Assembly: GCA_015680685.1 (NCBI GenBank)
Contig: MNCI01010815.1
Coordinates: 17,223 to 81,222 of the forward strand
Direction of reading: 5' to 3'
Length of the DNA stretch: 64,000 nucleotides
From: Gnetum montanum
Taxonomy: Eukaryota > Streptophyta > Gnetopsida > Gnetales > Gnetaceae
Shown: in pieces, positions 21,600-33,273 of the stretch
Layout: the number at the start of each line of letters is the position of its first letter
Position numbering within the stretch: position 1 is the stretch's first letter
Notes under the pieces: model-generated
What the model was told of the DNA's origin: nothing
Database searches by the model: none
Seen by the model: only the letters and a program-made list of their open reading frames with translations
Program-made: the position numbers and the translations under genes

Positions 21600-22140
21600 T
21601 CCTGCCATTCGAGGCCCGAAATGACCTTAAACTAGCAACTTCATTTACACTTTGCACATGAATTATCCCAAGGCCCGAAATGACCTTAAACTAGAAACTT
21701 CATTTACGCTTGGCACCTGAGTTATCCATGGCCCAAAATGGCCTAAAACTAATTGTAGCTCGCCATGGCGTAAAATTGGTGACTTAATATTTATTTGATT
21801 CATTTACTTACAGAGCAAAGGCCCGAAATGGCCTAAAACTAATCGCAGCCCGTCATGGTGTAAAACTGACAACTTAATATTTATTTGATTCGTTTACTTA
21901 CACAGCAATGGCCCAAGATGGCCTAAAACTAATCGCAGCCCACCATGGCATAAAACTGACGACTTAATATTTATTTGATTCATTTACTTACACAGCAATG
22001 GCCCGAAATGGCCTAAAACTAATCGTAGCCTGCCATGGCATAAAACTGGTGACTTAATATTTATTTGATTCGTTCACTTATACAGCCATGGCCTGAAATG
22101 GCCTTAACCTATCCATGGCCTGAAATGGCCTTAAACTAGC
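21600..22140 (+). repeat. Repeat block R1, copy B2, with a 90-bp higher-order unit
   Basis: Two early units (21612, 21671) are followed by about four copies of a roughly 90-base unit starting near 21728, 21819, 21909 and 21998. Each holds one R1 motif (GGCCCGAAATGGCC-TAAAACTA), one R2-like motif (GCCCGTCATGGTGTAAAACTG) and an AT-rich linker (CTTAATATTTATTTGATTC). Two short R1 units close the block near 22090-22140. Confidence 0.9.
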
Positions 22141-22343
22141 AACTACATTAAGGCTACGCTCTTAAAACTAATTACAATTTATCATAACGTCAAAACCTAC
22201 GATCCCATTTACGCTTTACACAAAAGAAAAATAGCAAAATGAAAATCAAAATTAAGCCAAAATTTGTATCAAATACATTAAAAAATATATACTATCTTTT
22301 GTTTCATCACACCATAATAAAATCCGAGGCTAACTCAGCCACA

Positions 22344-23440
22344 CTATGTGTCACCCTTGTCACCGTTGTCTCTTGTATCTCCTAGCTCAACCTCTACTTT
22401 GAGGAGGTTATCCTCATAGGGGCCACCCTTTGTACAAGGAACCCCTTCTTGAGGACGGTCCTCTTCATGACACTCCTCAGTAGGAGGTTGCTCACCACAG
22501 CATTAACCAGTGTCATTACACTCTATTTCCTTTAAACCCTCTTCATGAGGACCACCACCTTCGTTAGTTTCACCCTGCTGAGGATTCTCCTTAGGACATT
22601 CTTGTAATCAAACATGATACATATATTAACATCGTCATAAAAACTAGGTATAACAAAAATGCAATAATGTTACAACTTAGCCGTGATGGTCCTGCATCAA
22701 TAGCAAAGGGGACTTGTTCTAAGCCAATCCACAAATGTTGCATAATTTCATCCTTGGTGAGCTCAGACCAAACCCCATCCCCCAAATTAGTTCCAGCCTT
22801 AACCTTCCCCTTCTCCATGGGAGTCCATTGGGGTGGTTTAGGGAAGAAAGAAGGGATGGTAGTCTCACCCTCAGGAAGAGTCATTACCCTTTCCGAGGAG
22901 GCACTCATTGTCACTTGCTCCTGGAACTTCTCAAATGCTTTGGAAGCACCAATGACATCGAGGAATAGCCAAAGGGACTAAGCCTCAACGGTAGAGTCCC
23001 TATAACATTGATGATAGGTAGTTCTTTCCCATTTATAAACATGTTTATGATCTTTCTGCGTCTGCCCCCACTCTTATACACTCGCGCTAAAGTTCTTCTA
23101 GTCCTGGTTCTTCTGAGAAAGGAGGTCCATTTGCATACGCTGCTTGACCAATTCGCGGCTAGTCTGGATACTGTTCCTGATGACAGCCCAATAATGGGCG
23201 TAGTCAACAATAGTTTTCCTCAAGTCCTCGCTTCCTATTTCCCAGGATTGTAGGAATTCACTCCGTGATCTTAAATCCTATGCACTCTTTCGGAACCACA
23301 CCACCTCCTCCTTTAGACGAGCATGAGGAGGAGGAACATTGGTCGTGGGAACATGAACGTAGCACAAAATGCCCACGATGTCCAAAAAGATTAGGATAGG
23401 CTTTAGCATAATACTGTATAATAAAAATGTATTACTATTA
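22344..23440 (-). pseudogene. Antisense gene, internally deleted, copy B2
   Basis: On the - strand, ACAG near 23415 opens the HAD-like segment KPILIFLDIVGILC, followed by NVPPPHARLKEEVVWFRKSA. The reading then jumps directly into the coiled-coil exon (DYAHYWAVIRNSI, ELVKQRMQMDLLSQKN, about 23260-23080), so about 2.5 kb of middle exons are missing. FLDVIGASKAFEKFQ, TLPEGETTIPSFFPKPPQ and DEIMQHLWIGLEQVPFAIDA follow, with donor GCTAAG where copy A has GTAAGT. The acidic end stops at 22346 after LGDTRDNGDKGDT, like LRDTGDSGSRGNA in A. The start exon was not found. Confidence 0.75.
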
Positions 23441-23972
23441 GACAAACTATTTAGACATGAACATTCATCACACTACACTAGGGTTTGCACGATTCCTAGA
23501 AAATTATAGTGTAAACTAAAGATACTCTCGAAAACTAATTGATTCTTTCTGCCCGATCGACGGGGAACTTTCCCAATATGCTGGTGTCAGTATGACATGA
23601 AATGTGAAGATTATGGAATTAATTTTGTAGATATCATGTGAGTTATAGTCCAAAATGACCCTAAACTAACACATAGCTTATCACCTCGTAATTCGACCAC
23701 ATTAACTACAGCTTTTGAAAAATTCAAATCCAATCATCTCGACATGCTAGACGCACCATGTTGCACCTTTCATCTCATTTCATACGCTAGCATCTAGGAA
23801 GCCTAGCTCATTATCTTCTCATAAACCGTGTATATTTGAAATGGTCCACTAAGACCTTAAACTGGAAGCTTCTCTAACACACAACTTTGATGCATAGAAA
23901 AACAAATTATTATCATTCAACAGATTGAAAATAAAGCAATATAACAACTTCCATTTTTGGCATTGTTTGCAG
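23441..23972 (+). other. Region between antisense gene and pol, copy B2
   Basis: Non-coding as far as I can see. Two isolated repeat motifs occur near 23643 and 23848 (GACC-TAAACTA, GACCTTAAACTGG). The last 12 bases are the splice-acceptor-like CATTGTTTGCAG ending at 23972. Confidence 0.5.
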
Positions 23973-25220
23973 GACAATTCACAAATGGACACATCTTTAT
24001 CTGCACCCTTGGCCTTAACAGGCCCATATGGGAAGACCATTAGGTAGTGTAATCACATGCTGATAGAAATAGACCCTTCCCCTTGTGATGCAACCATAGA
24101 AATATCAGAAACATCACCAGATTGGCCAAAGCATCTGACCAGAACTCTAGACCTGGAAGCTGGTGACGTGACTGAGGACCCTCTCAATGAGGTCCCCATG
24201 GTTACGCACAAAGGTGAAAATAAGACTCTTAGGATTAGTGCTCTCATAGATCCAAAAACACTGAATAGCATAACGCAAGTGCTCCAAGATAACATTGCTA
24301 TATTTGCATGGTCATATGAAGACATGCTATGTTTAGACCCGATATTAATACAACATAACATAATCTTAGACCCACGCATCAAATAAATTAGGCAGAAGGC
24401 ATGAAAAATTAAGCTGGAAATCGCGCTAGTAGTGCGTGATGAAATCACCAAGCTGTACTAGGCTAGTTTCATTCATGCAGTTGATTACTCGGACTGGGTA
24501 TCTAACATCGTAGTTGTCTCTAAGAAAATAGGAGGCATACGCATTTGTATAGACTTTCGAGATCTGAAAAAAGCTATGATTAAAGATAATTTTCCATTAC
24601 CGAGTATCGATCAACTGATCGATATGAAAGCTGGTCACATGCTCCTATCCTTTATGGATGGCTTTTCAGGCTATAACCAAATTCGTATTAATCCATAGCA
24701 TCAATTGACCATGACATTCATGATGCCCTGGGGAACCTTCTATTACACTATGATGTCTTTCGGGCTAAAAAACGCTGGAGCAATGTATCAACGAGCCATG
24801 ACATACATCTTTAGTGATTACCTCTTAGGAAGATTGAACAACTACGTAGATGACATAGCTATCAAGTCTATAAAGTCGGAAGATCATTCGGAAGACCTAG
24901 GGTTAGTCCTTAAACGGTGTCTCAGGCATGACTTACGACTCAACCCAAAGAAATGTGTATTTGGAGTCAGAACAAGACAGATGTTGGGGTTTGTAGTATT
25001 AGAGACTGGTATCCAAGTTGACCCTAAGAAGGTTAAAGCCATCATTGATCTGACATCACCTACAAACCTTAAAGAACTACGTGGGTTGTAGGGCAGACTA
25101 TAGTTCATCAGGCCATTCATTTCAAAGTTAACAGATAAACTACATCTCATGCAACATCTCCTCAAGAAGGATGTTAATTTTGAATGAACCGATGACTTCT
25201 AGTGTGCATTTGATAGTTTA
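23973..25220 (+). pseudogene. pol: pol N-terminus and reverse transcriptase, copy B2
   Basis: Directly after the acceptor the frame reads DNSQMDTSLSAPLALTGPYG, then LDLEAGDVTEDPLNEVPMVT and IAIFAWSYEDM. RT motifs follow: VDYSDWVSNIVVV, RICIDFRDLKKAMIKDNFPL, SFMDGFSGYNQI, MMSFGLKNAGAMYQRAM and the catalytic YVDD near 24843-24854, then LGFVVLETGIQVDPKKVKAI. The frame is more regular than in copy A, with no frameshift near the start, but has stops near 24030, 24384, 24402, 24459, 24697, 25088 and 25101, again mostly at Gln, Arg or Trp codons. Confidence 0.88.
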
Positions 25221-27420
25221 AAAAAGGAGTTGCAACATTTACCCATGGTTTTCCCACCACAAAGGGATCAGCCTTTTTACATCTATCTAGCAAACTCAAA
25301 CGTGTCTGTAGCTACGTTACTTTTCCAAAAGAGGAACGACGGATCAGAGGCTCATATCTATTACCTCAATCACACTCTATTTGCATATGAGACGAGGTAT
25401 AATGAAGTGGAGCATAACTGTTTGGCATTAGTTTTAGCACTTTAAAAATGTAGGCACTATCTTTTTCACAGTCAGGTCAACATAATTTGCAAAGATAATG
25501 TTCTGCGAGCTATCTCGAACAACTTGTATGAGAGTAGTAGGATAGCTCATTGGAAGGCTATCATAGCTTAATTCAATTTGCATTATGTTGGCCAATCATC
25601 CACCAAAGGCTAGGCTATATAGCTGACCAGTTAGCAACATCGCCTATTAACGATCAAGCTACGATAGAGCCAAAATTTATGGATGAACATGTACATAGCT
25701 TAAGCCCTGTGTCAATAGGTCTTAAACCAATGTTACACTTTGATAAAGCTTCAACCACTAGAGGCGGCAATGCCATCGCTGTTATTATGCTTTCCCCTAA
25801 GGATGTGTGTCCATTGGCTTACCGCCTAACCTTCCCTTGTATGAACAACATGGAAGAGTATGAGGGGCTCCTCAGAGGATTGTTGACAGCTAGAGAACTC
25901 AACATTCAACACCTAGCAATCTGAGGTGATTCAATGCTTTTCATCAATTAAATCATAGGAGTCTACACCTTCAAGGCTGTGCATCTACAGCCCTACTGCG
26001 ATATGGCTAAAGATCTCCTGAAATAATTCGTGACAACCAATGTCCAACACGTGCCGCGTAATGAAAACACTTTCGCCGATGCACTGGCCACATTGGTGCT
26101 AAACATGCCACCACACTTGTTTGCCACTTGGCCTGCTTTAATGATAGAATGTATAGATCCTATTATTCAAGCAATGCAAATCTCCTCATTAAACATGGGA
26201 GGGACTCTTAAATGGTATGACAACATTAAGACTTACCTTATGCATGGCAAACCACCGCACGAGCTAACACATGCGCAAAAAGATGCAGTGCGTAAGCATG
26301 CCAGGAAATACATCATCATTGGAGACAGTACTCTCTGTAGATGCTCATTCGATGGGGTATTGTTAACCTATGTTAGTAACAACCAAGCGCAATGAATAGT
26401 TAGCGAAGTCCATGAGGGACTGTGTGGAGGACACGTAGCCCCGTGAGCCATGGTTGCTAAAATCAGACACCTAGGGTACTATTGTCCATACATGGAAAAT
26501 AACTATCTTGTCAAGGTTAAAACATGTGACACATGCCAGCGTTATGCAAATTTAATACACGTGTCACCAACTGAGTTACACATCACACAAATTACTTGGC
26601 CATTGCAACGATGGGGACTAGATATTATAGGCCCTATCGCACCTAAGTCTTCTACAGGGCACAACTTCATTATCATCGCCACGAAGTATTTTACGAAGTG
26701 GGTTGAGGCCATTCCCCTATGGAAGATTACATCTTAACAGGTTTTCCATTTCATTTTAGACAATATAGTAACCAGATTTGGGCTCCCTATGACTATTGTG
26801 ACTGACAATGGGCCACAATTTAGTAGTACCGAAACCAAATCATTTTGTGATAATCTTGGCATCAGGAAATCTTTTTCTTCACCCTATTACCCGCAAGCAA
26901 ATGGTCAAGTAGAGGCAACAAACAAGGTGATCATCAATTTACTCAAGAAGATGCTCAGCAACAACAAGAAATGGTGGCATGAAAAAATCCTCTACGTGTT
27001 ATGGCCGTATTGTATGACGTGTAGGACAGCTACAGACAGAACACCCTATAGTCTATTCTATGGGTCCGAAGCAGTGTTTCCCTTGGAATTCCATATTCCC
27101 TCATTGTGGATGGTCCTCTCCATAATTATAAATGAGACTTAACACAATGAGCCTAGGATCGTGGATTTAGACTCAGTAGAGGAGAAACGCATCCAAACGC
27201 TGGATACCATCGAAAGATATCAGGACAAGCAAAGATAGAAGCACTAGCACAATCTGCATCAACGATCGATCAAGAAGGGATATCTAGTTCTCAAAGCCAT
27301 ACATGAACTAGTAGGCAAGTTTTCTGCAAACTGGGAAGGCCCTTTCTTGGTCATCGATGCATACAATAACGAAGCATTCAAGTTAGCAGATATCGATAAC
27401 AACGAGCTACCAAATCCAGT
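25221..27420 (+). pseudogene. pol: RNase H, aRH and integrase, copy B2
   Basis: The Ty3-type RNase H shows PFYIYLANSNVSVATLLFQ and a CLALVLAL segment. The second RNase H shows LHFDKASTTRGGNAIAVIM, NNMEEYEGLLRGLLTARELN and VPRNENTFADALATLVLNMP. Integrase has the zinc domain (VHEGLCGGHV, CDTCQRYANLIHVSP), WGLDIIGPIAPKSS, TDNGPQFSS with the catalytic Asp intact, and YYPQANGQVEATN with the Glu. The C-terminal part (GKFSANWEGPFLVIDAYNNE) ends abruptly in NNELPNPV at about 27420, where B3 begins. Stops occur near 25443, 25568, 25921, 25950, 26023, 26393, 26444, 26735, 27140, 27237 and 27246. Confidence 0.88.
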
Positions 27421-29570
27421 GGTTGTCAACTTGGCACCTCCCATGAATCTTAAGGAGCTACGTGGTTTGCAGGGTATATTATAGTTCATTTGAAGGTTCA
27501 TAGCAAGGTTGATCGACAAGTTACACCCCATGCAACATCTTCTAAAGAAGGNNNNNNNNNNNNNNNNNNNNNNNNNNNNNNNNNNNNNNNNNNNNNNNNN
27601 NNNNNNNNNNNNNNNNNNNNNNNNNNNNNNNNNNNNNNNNNNNNNNNNNNNNNNNNNNNNNNNNNNNNNNNNNNNNNNNNNNNNNNNNNNNNNNNNNNNN
27701 NNNNNNNNNNNNNNNNNAAGCCATAGCGACCCAACTCATAGCATCGCCAGTCGATGATTAGGCAACCATATACCTCAAATTCCTAGACAAGCACGTTAGC
27801 AATATCGATGTTGTCCCATTGCATCTCGAAGCCACTTTACATTTCGACGACACATCAACCGTGCGAGGAGGTAGCGTAGCTACCATCATCACATTCCCCT
27901 CTGGGGAAATGCATCCTTCCACTTATCATTTTGCATTCCCTTGCACCAATAATGTGGCAGAGTATTAAGGGCTGCTCAAAGGTCTCTTAACTGCCCAAGC
28001 ATCGTACATACAAGACCTAGAAATCCAGGGAGATTCAAAATTAGTTGTGAATCAAATCACTGAGGTCTACACCTACAAGGCTACGCACCTACAACCCTAC
28101 TACGACCTAGAAAAAGCTTTTCTCAAGCAATTTGCAACCATAGATGTGCAACACATGCCATGCAACGAGAACACCGTAGCAGATGCCTTAGCTACCCTTG
28201 CGTTAAACATTTCATCACATTCCTTGGTAAACCTGACAACTTCAATTATCGAATGCACGGAGCCCATCACCCAAGTGGAACACGTGCCCTCTATCAGTGT
28301 TGCAGATACCCAGGACTGGTATGCTAACATTAAGGCTTACCTACAACATGGCGAACCCCCAGGTGGATTGAGATCTACCTAGAGAGATGCAATCTGTAGG
28401 TGTTCTTGGCAATATGTGCTCATGGGAAATGATGCCCTGTGCTAATGTTCCTATGATGGGATATTACTAGCATGCGTGGGTGGAGAGTAGGTGCATAAGG
28501 TACTTAATGAAGTACATGAGGGGCTTTGTGGTGGACACATAGCACCCATGGCTATGGCTACAAAAATTAGATGCCTAGGGTACTACTAGCCCCACATGGA
28601 GCATGAATGCCTGTCGAAAGTCAAGACATGTGACACATTCCAAAGATACACAAATCTCATACACGTAGCACCTGCAGACCTGCACCCGACGCAAATGATG
28701 TGGCCCTTGCAATGATGGGGACTAGACCTCATAGGGCCCATCACACCTAAGTCCTCCGTAGGGAATAGTTTCATTATCACTGCCACTGAGTAATTTACCA
28801 AGTGGGTGGAAGTTATTCCCCTGAGGAAGATGATTTCTCAGAAAATATTCCATTTCATCTTAGACAACATTGTAACTAGATTTGGGCTTCCAATGACTAT
28901 TGTGACTGACAATGGACCATGGTTAAGCAGTACAGAAACCCAAACCTTCTGTAACAATCTAGGTATTAAACAATCATTCTCCTCCCCTTATTATCCATAG
29001 GTGAACGGAAAGGTGGAGGCTACAAATAAGTCCATCATCAACTTGCTGAAGTGGATGCTCAACAATAGCAAGAGACGGTGGCATGAACAAATCCTCTACA
29101 TCCTGTGGGCCTACTAAATGACATGCCCAACTACAACAAGTAAGAATCCTTATAGCCTTGTTTACGAATCTGAAGCTTTGTTGCCTCATGAGTTGTAGGT
29201 ACCTTCACTTCAAATAATCCTATCTGACATCATGAGGGAAGCCCAGAATAACAAGTCACGGATCATCGACCTCAACTCAATAGAGGAGGAGCATGTGTAG
29301 ATGTTGAGATGCATCAAGCACTATTAGAGCAAGCAGTAGCAAAAGCATCATGCAGACCCACACCGACGGCTAGTGCAGATGGGAGACCTTGTCCTCAAGG
29401 CCACCCGTGAGCACATGAGAAAATTCTTAGCCAACTGGGAAGGTCCTTACATGGTCACTAAAGCCTTTGGAAATGGAACCTTCAAGCTAGTGGACATGGA
29501 CGGTAATGAGTTTGCCAACCCAGTGAATCACTTGTACCTCAGCCGTACTATGTCTGAAACACAACAGTAG
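27421..29570 (+). pseudogene. pol: Second pol piece B3: RT thumb to integrase, with N gap
   Basis: At about 27421 the sequence returns to the end of RT (VNLAPPMNLKELRGLQG, RLIDKLHPMQHLLKK), then runs into an N gap (27552-27717) that swallows the first RNase H. The aRH follows (LHFDDTSTVRGGSVATIITF, NNVAEY, GDSKLVVNQITEVYTYKATH, ENTVADALATLALN). Integrase shows VHEGLCGGHIAPMAM, CDTFQRYTNLIHVAP (one zinc Cys is Phe), GLDLIGPITPKSS, FGLPMTIVTDNGPW and a C-terminal FANPVNHLYLS ending near 29570. It differs enough from B2 to be a separate copy. Many stops at Gln and Trp codons. Confidence 0.85.
27552..27717. other. Assembly gap (166 N)
   Basis: A run of N inside B3 between RT thumb and second RNase H. 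By comparison with copies A and B2, about 700 bases of RNase H would be expected here, so the true gap may be longer or a deletion may be present. Confidence 0.95.
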
Positions 29571-29850
29571 CCACTACCGTTTACTACAACATTAAACTAG
29601 CAATAGCACCGAGCAACATCCATAATGACATTAAACTAGTGGCACCAAGTAGCATCTGTAACGATGTTAAATTTGCATCATCAAGCACCGTCCGCTACGA
29701 TGTTAAACTGGCAACAACAACAAGAAGCAGCATCCGCTGTGACGTTAAAATGGCATGTACAGGCTGTTGGGAACTTAAACTAGCACAGTGGTCTACTGGG
29801 ACCTTAAACCAACACACGGTCTACCAGGACCTTCAACTGGGTTCGCGTCG
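29571..29850 (+). repeat. Repeat block R2, copy B
   Basis: About nine degenerate units right after integrase, for example CCGCTACGATGTTAAACTGG near 29689, TTAAACTAGCA near 29593, 29631 and 29775, and TCTACTGGGACCTTAAACCA near 29791. Confidence 0.8.
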
Positions 29851-30889
29851 CATCCCCAGCATGCACCAACACCAAATACACATCAAGCGAGCAGGCATGA
29901 TGTCAACGCATGGGTCGGTTGTCGCAGCTCCAGAACGTAGTTCACGATGCAATGGGAACGTGGTCTAGAGCATATGTGATGCTGCCACCTTTGGCATCAT
30001 GCTGACCCTCCAGAGATGTCGTAGGGCATTACATTGGCCCTTCGGACATACCGTCTCCACGACCCATTGCCCTGACGGTAGTCCTCGGCTAGTGCCTGCA
30101 GCTAGAGTTCCGATAGTATTGTGGGCTAGCCATAATATTGTTATCCTCTAGGTCCCTGCCAACAACATTCAACTCTATGGTACCTAATCCCATAGCTGAT
30201 CTGGGAATACATGCCCCTGGCAGGGATTCCAGTGCATCCGCACTCATAGCAGCACCTCCGAGGCCATTTCCTCCACGCCAACATTGCCAAGGCTGCTACT
30301 GGCCTTCCTACTTTGGACATCGTACACCAAAAATGATGTCCAAAAGCTTCAACAATGCCAGAAGCAAGAAAGACCTTTACCCCTGAAGGCACATCTTACG
30401 ATAGCAGGAAATGCTACAGCGTCGTGAAGTGAGTGTCTCGACTATCTTGGCTACTACAGAGTGCAAACTTCCATGGTGTGCGTAACATAGCTTGCCACCT
30501 GGGAAACACCAGTGCAATTTCCATGACATGCATAACATAGCTCGCCACATGGAACACATCTATAGGTAGGTCGAAACCCTACACGGATGTAACACAATTC
30601 ATCCTGGGAAAGACACCTGTCCTATGGGAGGTCGAAGGACAGTTGAAGCAAAGCTAAAAATGCACACGACTCCCTCAGAGCACTCTGAAGAGGGATTCGG
30701 CTAAACCTCACCCTTTTCCTTCTCCTATGCCTCCTTTTTCCCTGCTTCATCTCTTCACTCCAATGCAACACTCTCAAGTGTAGTCAAGTGACATCTCGAC
30801 ACTAACCAAGCGATGACCCTAGCATTTTGGCTATTGCAGTGTTTTGTATTCTTTGTCAACATCTATCGAGCCTATTCTCCAGACGTCGA
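29851..30889 (+). other. 3' non-coding region, copy B
   Basis: About 1 kb without a supported gene. GGCATCATGCTGACCCTCC near 29990 corresponds to a phrase in A and C. The last 60 bases (GTATTCTTTGTCAACATC) are the conserved pre-tract segment. Confidence 0.55.
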
Positions 30890-30902
30890 CAAAGAGGGGC
30901 CA
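30890..30902 (+). promoter_or_regulatory. Polypurine tract, copy B
   Basis: CAAAGAGGGGCCA, then TGAAACACC at 30904. Same tract as in A and C. Confidence 0.88.
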
Positions 30903-30903
30903 A

Positions 30904-32513
30904 TGAAACACCAAAAAAAATGCGAGGTCATTCTCGCTTCACCAAGAATAGTACTTCGCACAACGTCAGGGCAGTTCTTTGGGAGGAGAATGCTCTGAGT
31001 TCAGGCTGGCCAGTTTGGCAAATTTTCTACTTTGGGCATGAACATGCTCTATAGATCATCCTGCCTATCCACCGAAGTAGCTTGCCCAACTGACAACCTA
31101 CTCAAAAATAATGCACGGAGTTGGTAGCAGCATTCTGGATGCACGATATAGTTCAGCAATTTTTCTAAGGGACGAAGTCTACTATGCTACGCTACGGCCC
31201 ACTATGTAGCATAGTAAGCTTCAGAAAACATTTGTAGAACAAGGTTCCATGCTACGCTATGCTAAGCAGTGTAGCATAGCATAGCAACATCTATACAACC
31301 AGTTTCCTTGTCCAGCTTCAATTCCTTCAACAATGTCCCTTTCTGTTAGGAAGCAGCGGACTATGTCTACTGCTATGCTACACTGAGCTACATGGCACAG
31401 CGAGGCGTAACAATCTTGCAAAAGAGATAGAAAGTAGCACAAAGGGCAAGACCAATGAGGTTGCAAGTTCTACAGTGCAGGAAGCAAGGCTTGCAGATTG
31501 ACCAAGTTTTTCACAACTAGGGCCAGACGCAATGCTACATAGCGTAGCAAGTATGTAGCATATGTGTAGCAAAACACAGGACAACATGCTACACTATATT
31601 GAGCATGCTACGCTATGACACATAGCAAAGCATGTGGGTGGTTGTGTGACATCAATGCACTTCACCTAATTGGACCATTGGTACATGTCTCTAGACGTTG
31701 ACAGCACAATTACAACATGTTACGCTCATAGTTGCGGCGTTGCAGACTCACAGTCACATGGTCATGCATATCCAATGATCATACTGGCATGTGTAGCACG
31801 AGCAAGTCAATGAAAGCCCAAGGCACGTGGTGTCCAAACTGCCCCTTTCATGTGCCCTTGGTCCTATAAATACCCTAATGAGTAATGTTTAAAGGGTTCC
31901 TCTTGATTTGAATGTTTTGCCAAATTTCCTACTTCTCCTCTCTCTGGAATTCATGTTCTCCTCCTGGCATGTTGTAACATCAAGCATCGTAAGCTTTTTG
32001 TTTGACACTACAAATAGTTAGCATTCTTAGCTAAAATTTTTGTTTTGTCCCCTTCTAGCACCTTGGTAGAATCCCCACATTGTCAGCACCTAAGTCCGTG
32101 CCCAAGTGCATAACCTACTTTGCTCCACACGTCCTAGTTACTCTCGGGATCTTTGCACTCCATCACGTTGTGCAACTGACTATATCCACCCTGACAGAGC
32201 AAACTTGTAGCTTCAGAGTGGTGCATTTTTCTAGCTATATTTTACTTTGTTTCTTTCTTATCCTTGCATGTTGCATTGTTTTCTGCTTTATTTAATTTCA
32301 AGCATTAATTTGTATTCTCGTCCTCATTTTCAAATTATATGTTGCAAAAGGCTATATAGACACCAATTAAGTCCTTGTCTGATTAACAAGATCGTTCAGG
32401 GTGCTTCGTATCCACACACACCCAAGACGGCCCTCCCGCGAGTACGGGGTTGAAATTGTCATGCCCGTCGATCCCTTGGTGTTTTTTAGTCTTCGACATT
32501 TTTGGTTGCTATA
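30904..32513 (+). repeat. LTR, copy B (3' LTR, about 1.61 kb)
   Basis: Starts TGAAACACC and ends near ...GGTTGCTATA, aligned with ...GGTCAATACA in copy C. Contains palindromic GCTACGCTATGC/GTAGCATAGC clusters between about 31180 and 31620, CTATAAATACCC at 31864 and the conserved U5 segment at 32369-32403. Followed directly by antisense-gene sequence of copy D, so B appears to have inserted into D. Confidence 0.82.
31864..31875 (+). promoter_or_regulatory. TATA box of LTR B
   Basis: CTATAAATACCC, identical to LTR A, about 960 bases into the LTR. Confidence 0.7.
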
Positions 32514-33273
32514 GTAAATATATCTAAGGTGGTTTAAGGCACTACCAAGGTTTGATCATTAGTGTTCAAGCCTTAATTACTATCCTTATACCTACAAGAA
32601 GTTCACAAAATTGATGAAGTTAGGAAAGGTATTTCAGCCAACAATGCGAAAAAACATAAATATACTACAATAATCACGCTTATCCCTATAGATAGTACAT
32701 AGTACTAGGTATGTTTTGGAAGAGTATTTTTAGCATTATACTGACTATACTCTAGCATAGTTACGATCTCCATGAGGTAGCATGGACTAATTGTGTCTGC
32801 AATGCCCCCTACTATCTTAGGAGGTGGATTGTTGGTAATAAACTTGGCAACTAGAATGGATGGCCATGGAATTAGTGTTTCCACTATGACCCTAGCCACA
32901 TTTGTAAATAAGTGTAACCATAACATCACACTAAAGTTCTAAAGTATGTAAGCAAGGAATTCTCTTTCCTTGGTTGAAACCATAGGAAGACATTATCCAA
33001 GGTCATATTGTGTAGAGGGGTCTTGGCCTTGGGGTGGCCAATGTAGCATAGGATGTCCATTGAATCCATGATGATGAGTATGGGCTTTAGAAAGACCTTG
33101 CATCATAATGCAAAAATATTATGATAGATTGAAACTTCCTAATGAGTTTGTCAAAACATCCTAGTTAGGGGTGAAATTAGCCCTTGTAAAACACTTTGTG
33201 CTGTTTATTCAAACTTTTTGAAGGAATTCATGCCAACATAATTACATCATTTCATAGCCTTATACATCATAGA
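32514..33273 (-). pseudogene. Antisense gene fragment, left part of copy D
   Basis: On the - strand, LKPILIIMDSMDILCYIGHP (about 33092-33030) and a following VFLWFQ match the HAD-like exon of A (KPTLIVLDIMGVLC, VIWFRQ) and B2. Further left (32929-32705) a frame with ARVIVETLIPWPSILVAKF is open, but I could not align it to copy A. The fragment is cut on the right at 33273 by copy C, and the expected continuation towards RT is found at 52009 onward. On the left it is cut by LTR B. Confidence 0.6.
33269..33273 (+). repeat. Target site duplication, left of copy C
   Basis: ATAGA directly before the LTR start; ATAGC follows the 3' LTR at 52004. One mismatch. Confidence 0.75.

Larger units (their letters stand above)
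13282..32513 (+). mobile_element. Mosaic B: truncated copies B1, B2 and B3 with one 3' LTR
   Basis: Two gag-pro-R1-antisense units stand in tandem: B1 from about 13370 and B2 from about 18077. They differ clearly in sequence, so this is not a recent duplication. B1 lacks gag N-terminus, RT and all later parts. B2 lacks the gag N-terminus and the middle of its antisense gene but has a full pol. At about 27420 pol jumps from the integrase C-terminus back to the RT thumb (B3) and continues through integrase to R2, purine tract and LTR. This could be nested insertion with deletions, recombination between copies, or partly misassembly, since B3 holds an N gap. Confidence 0.7.
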
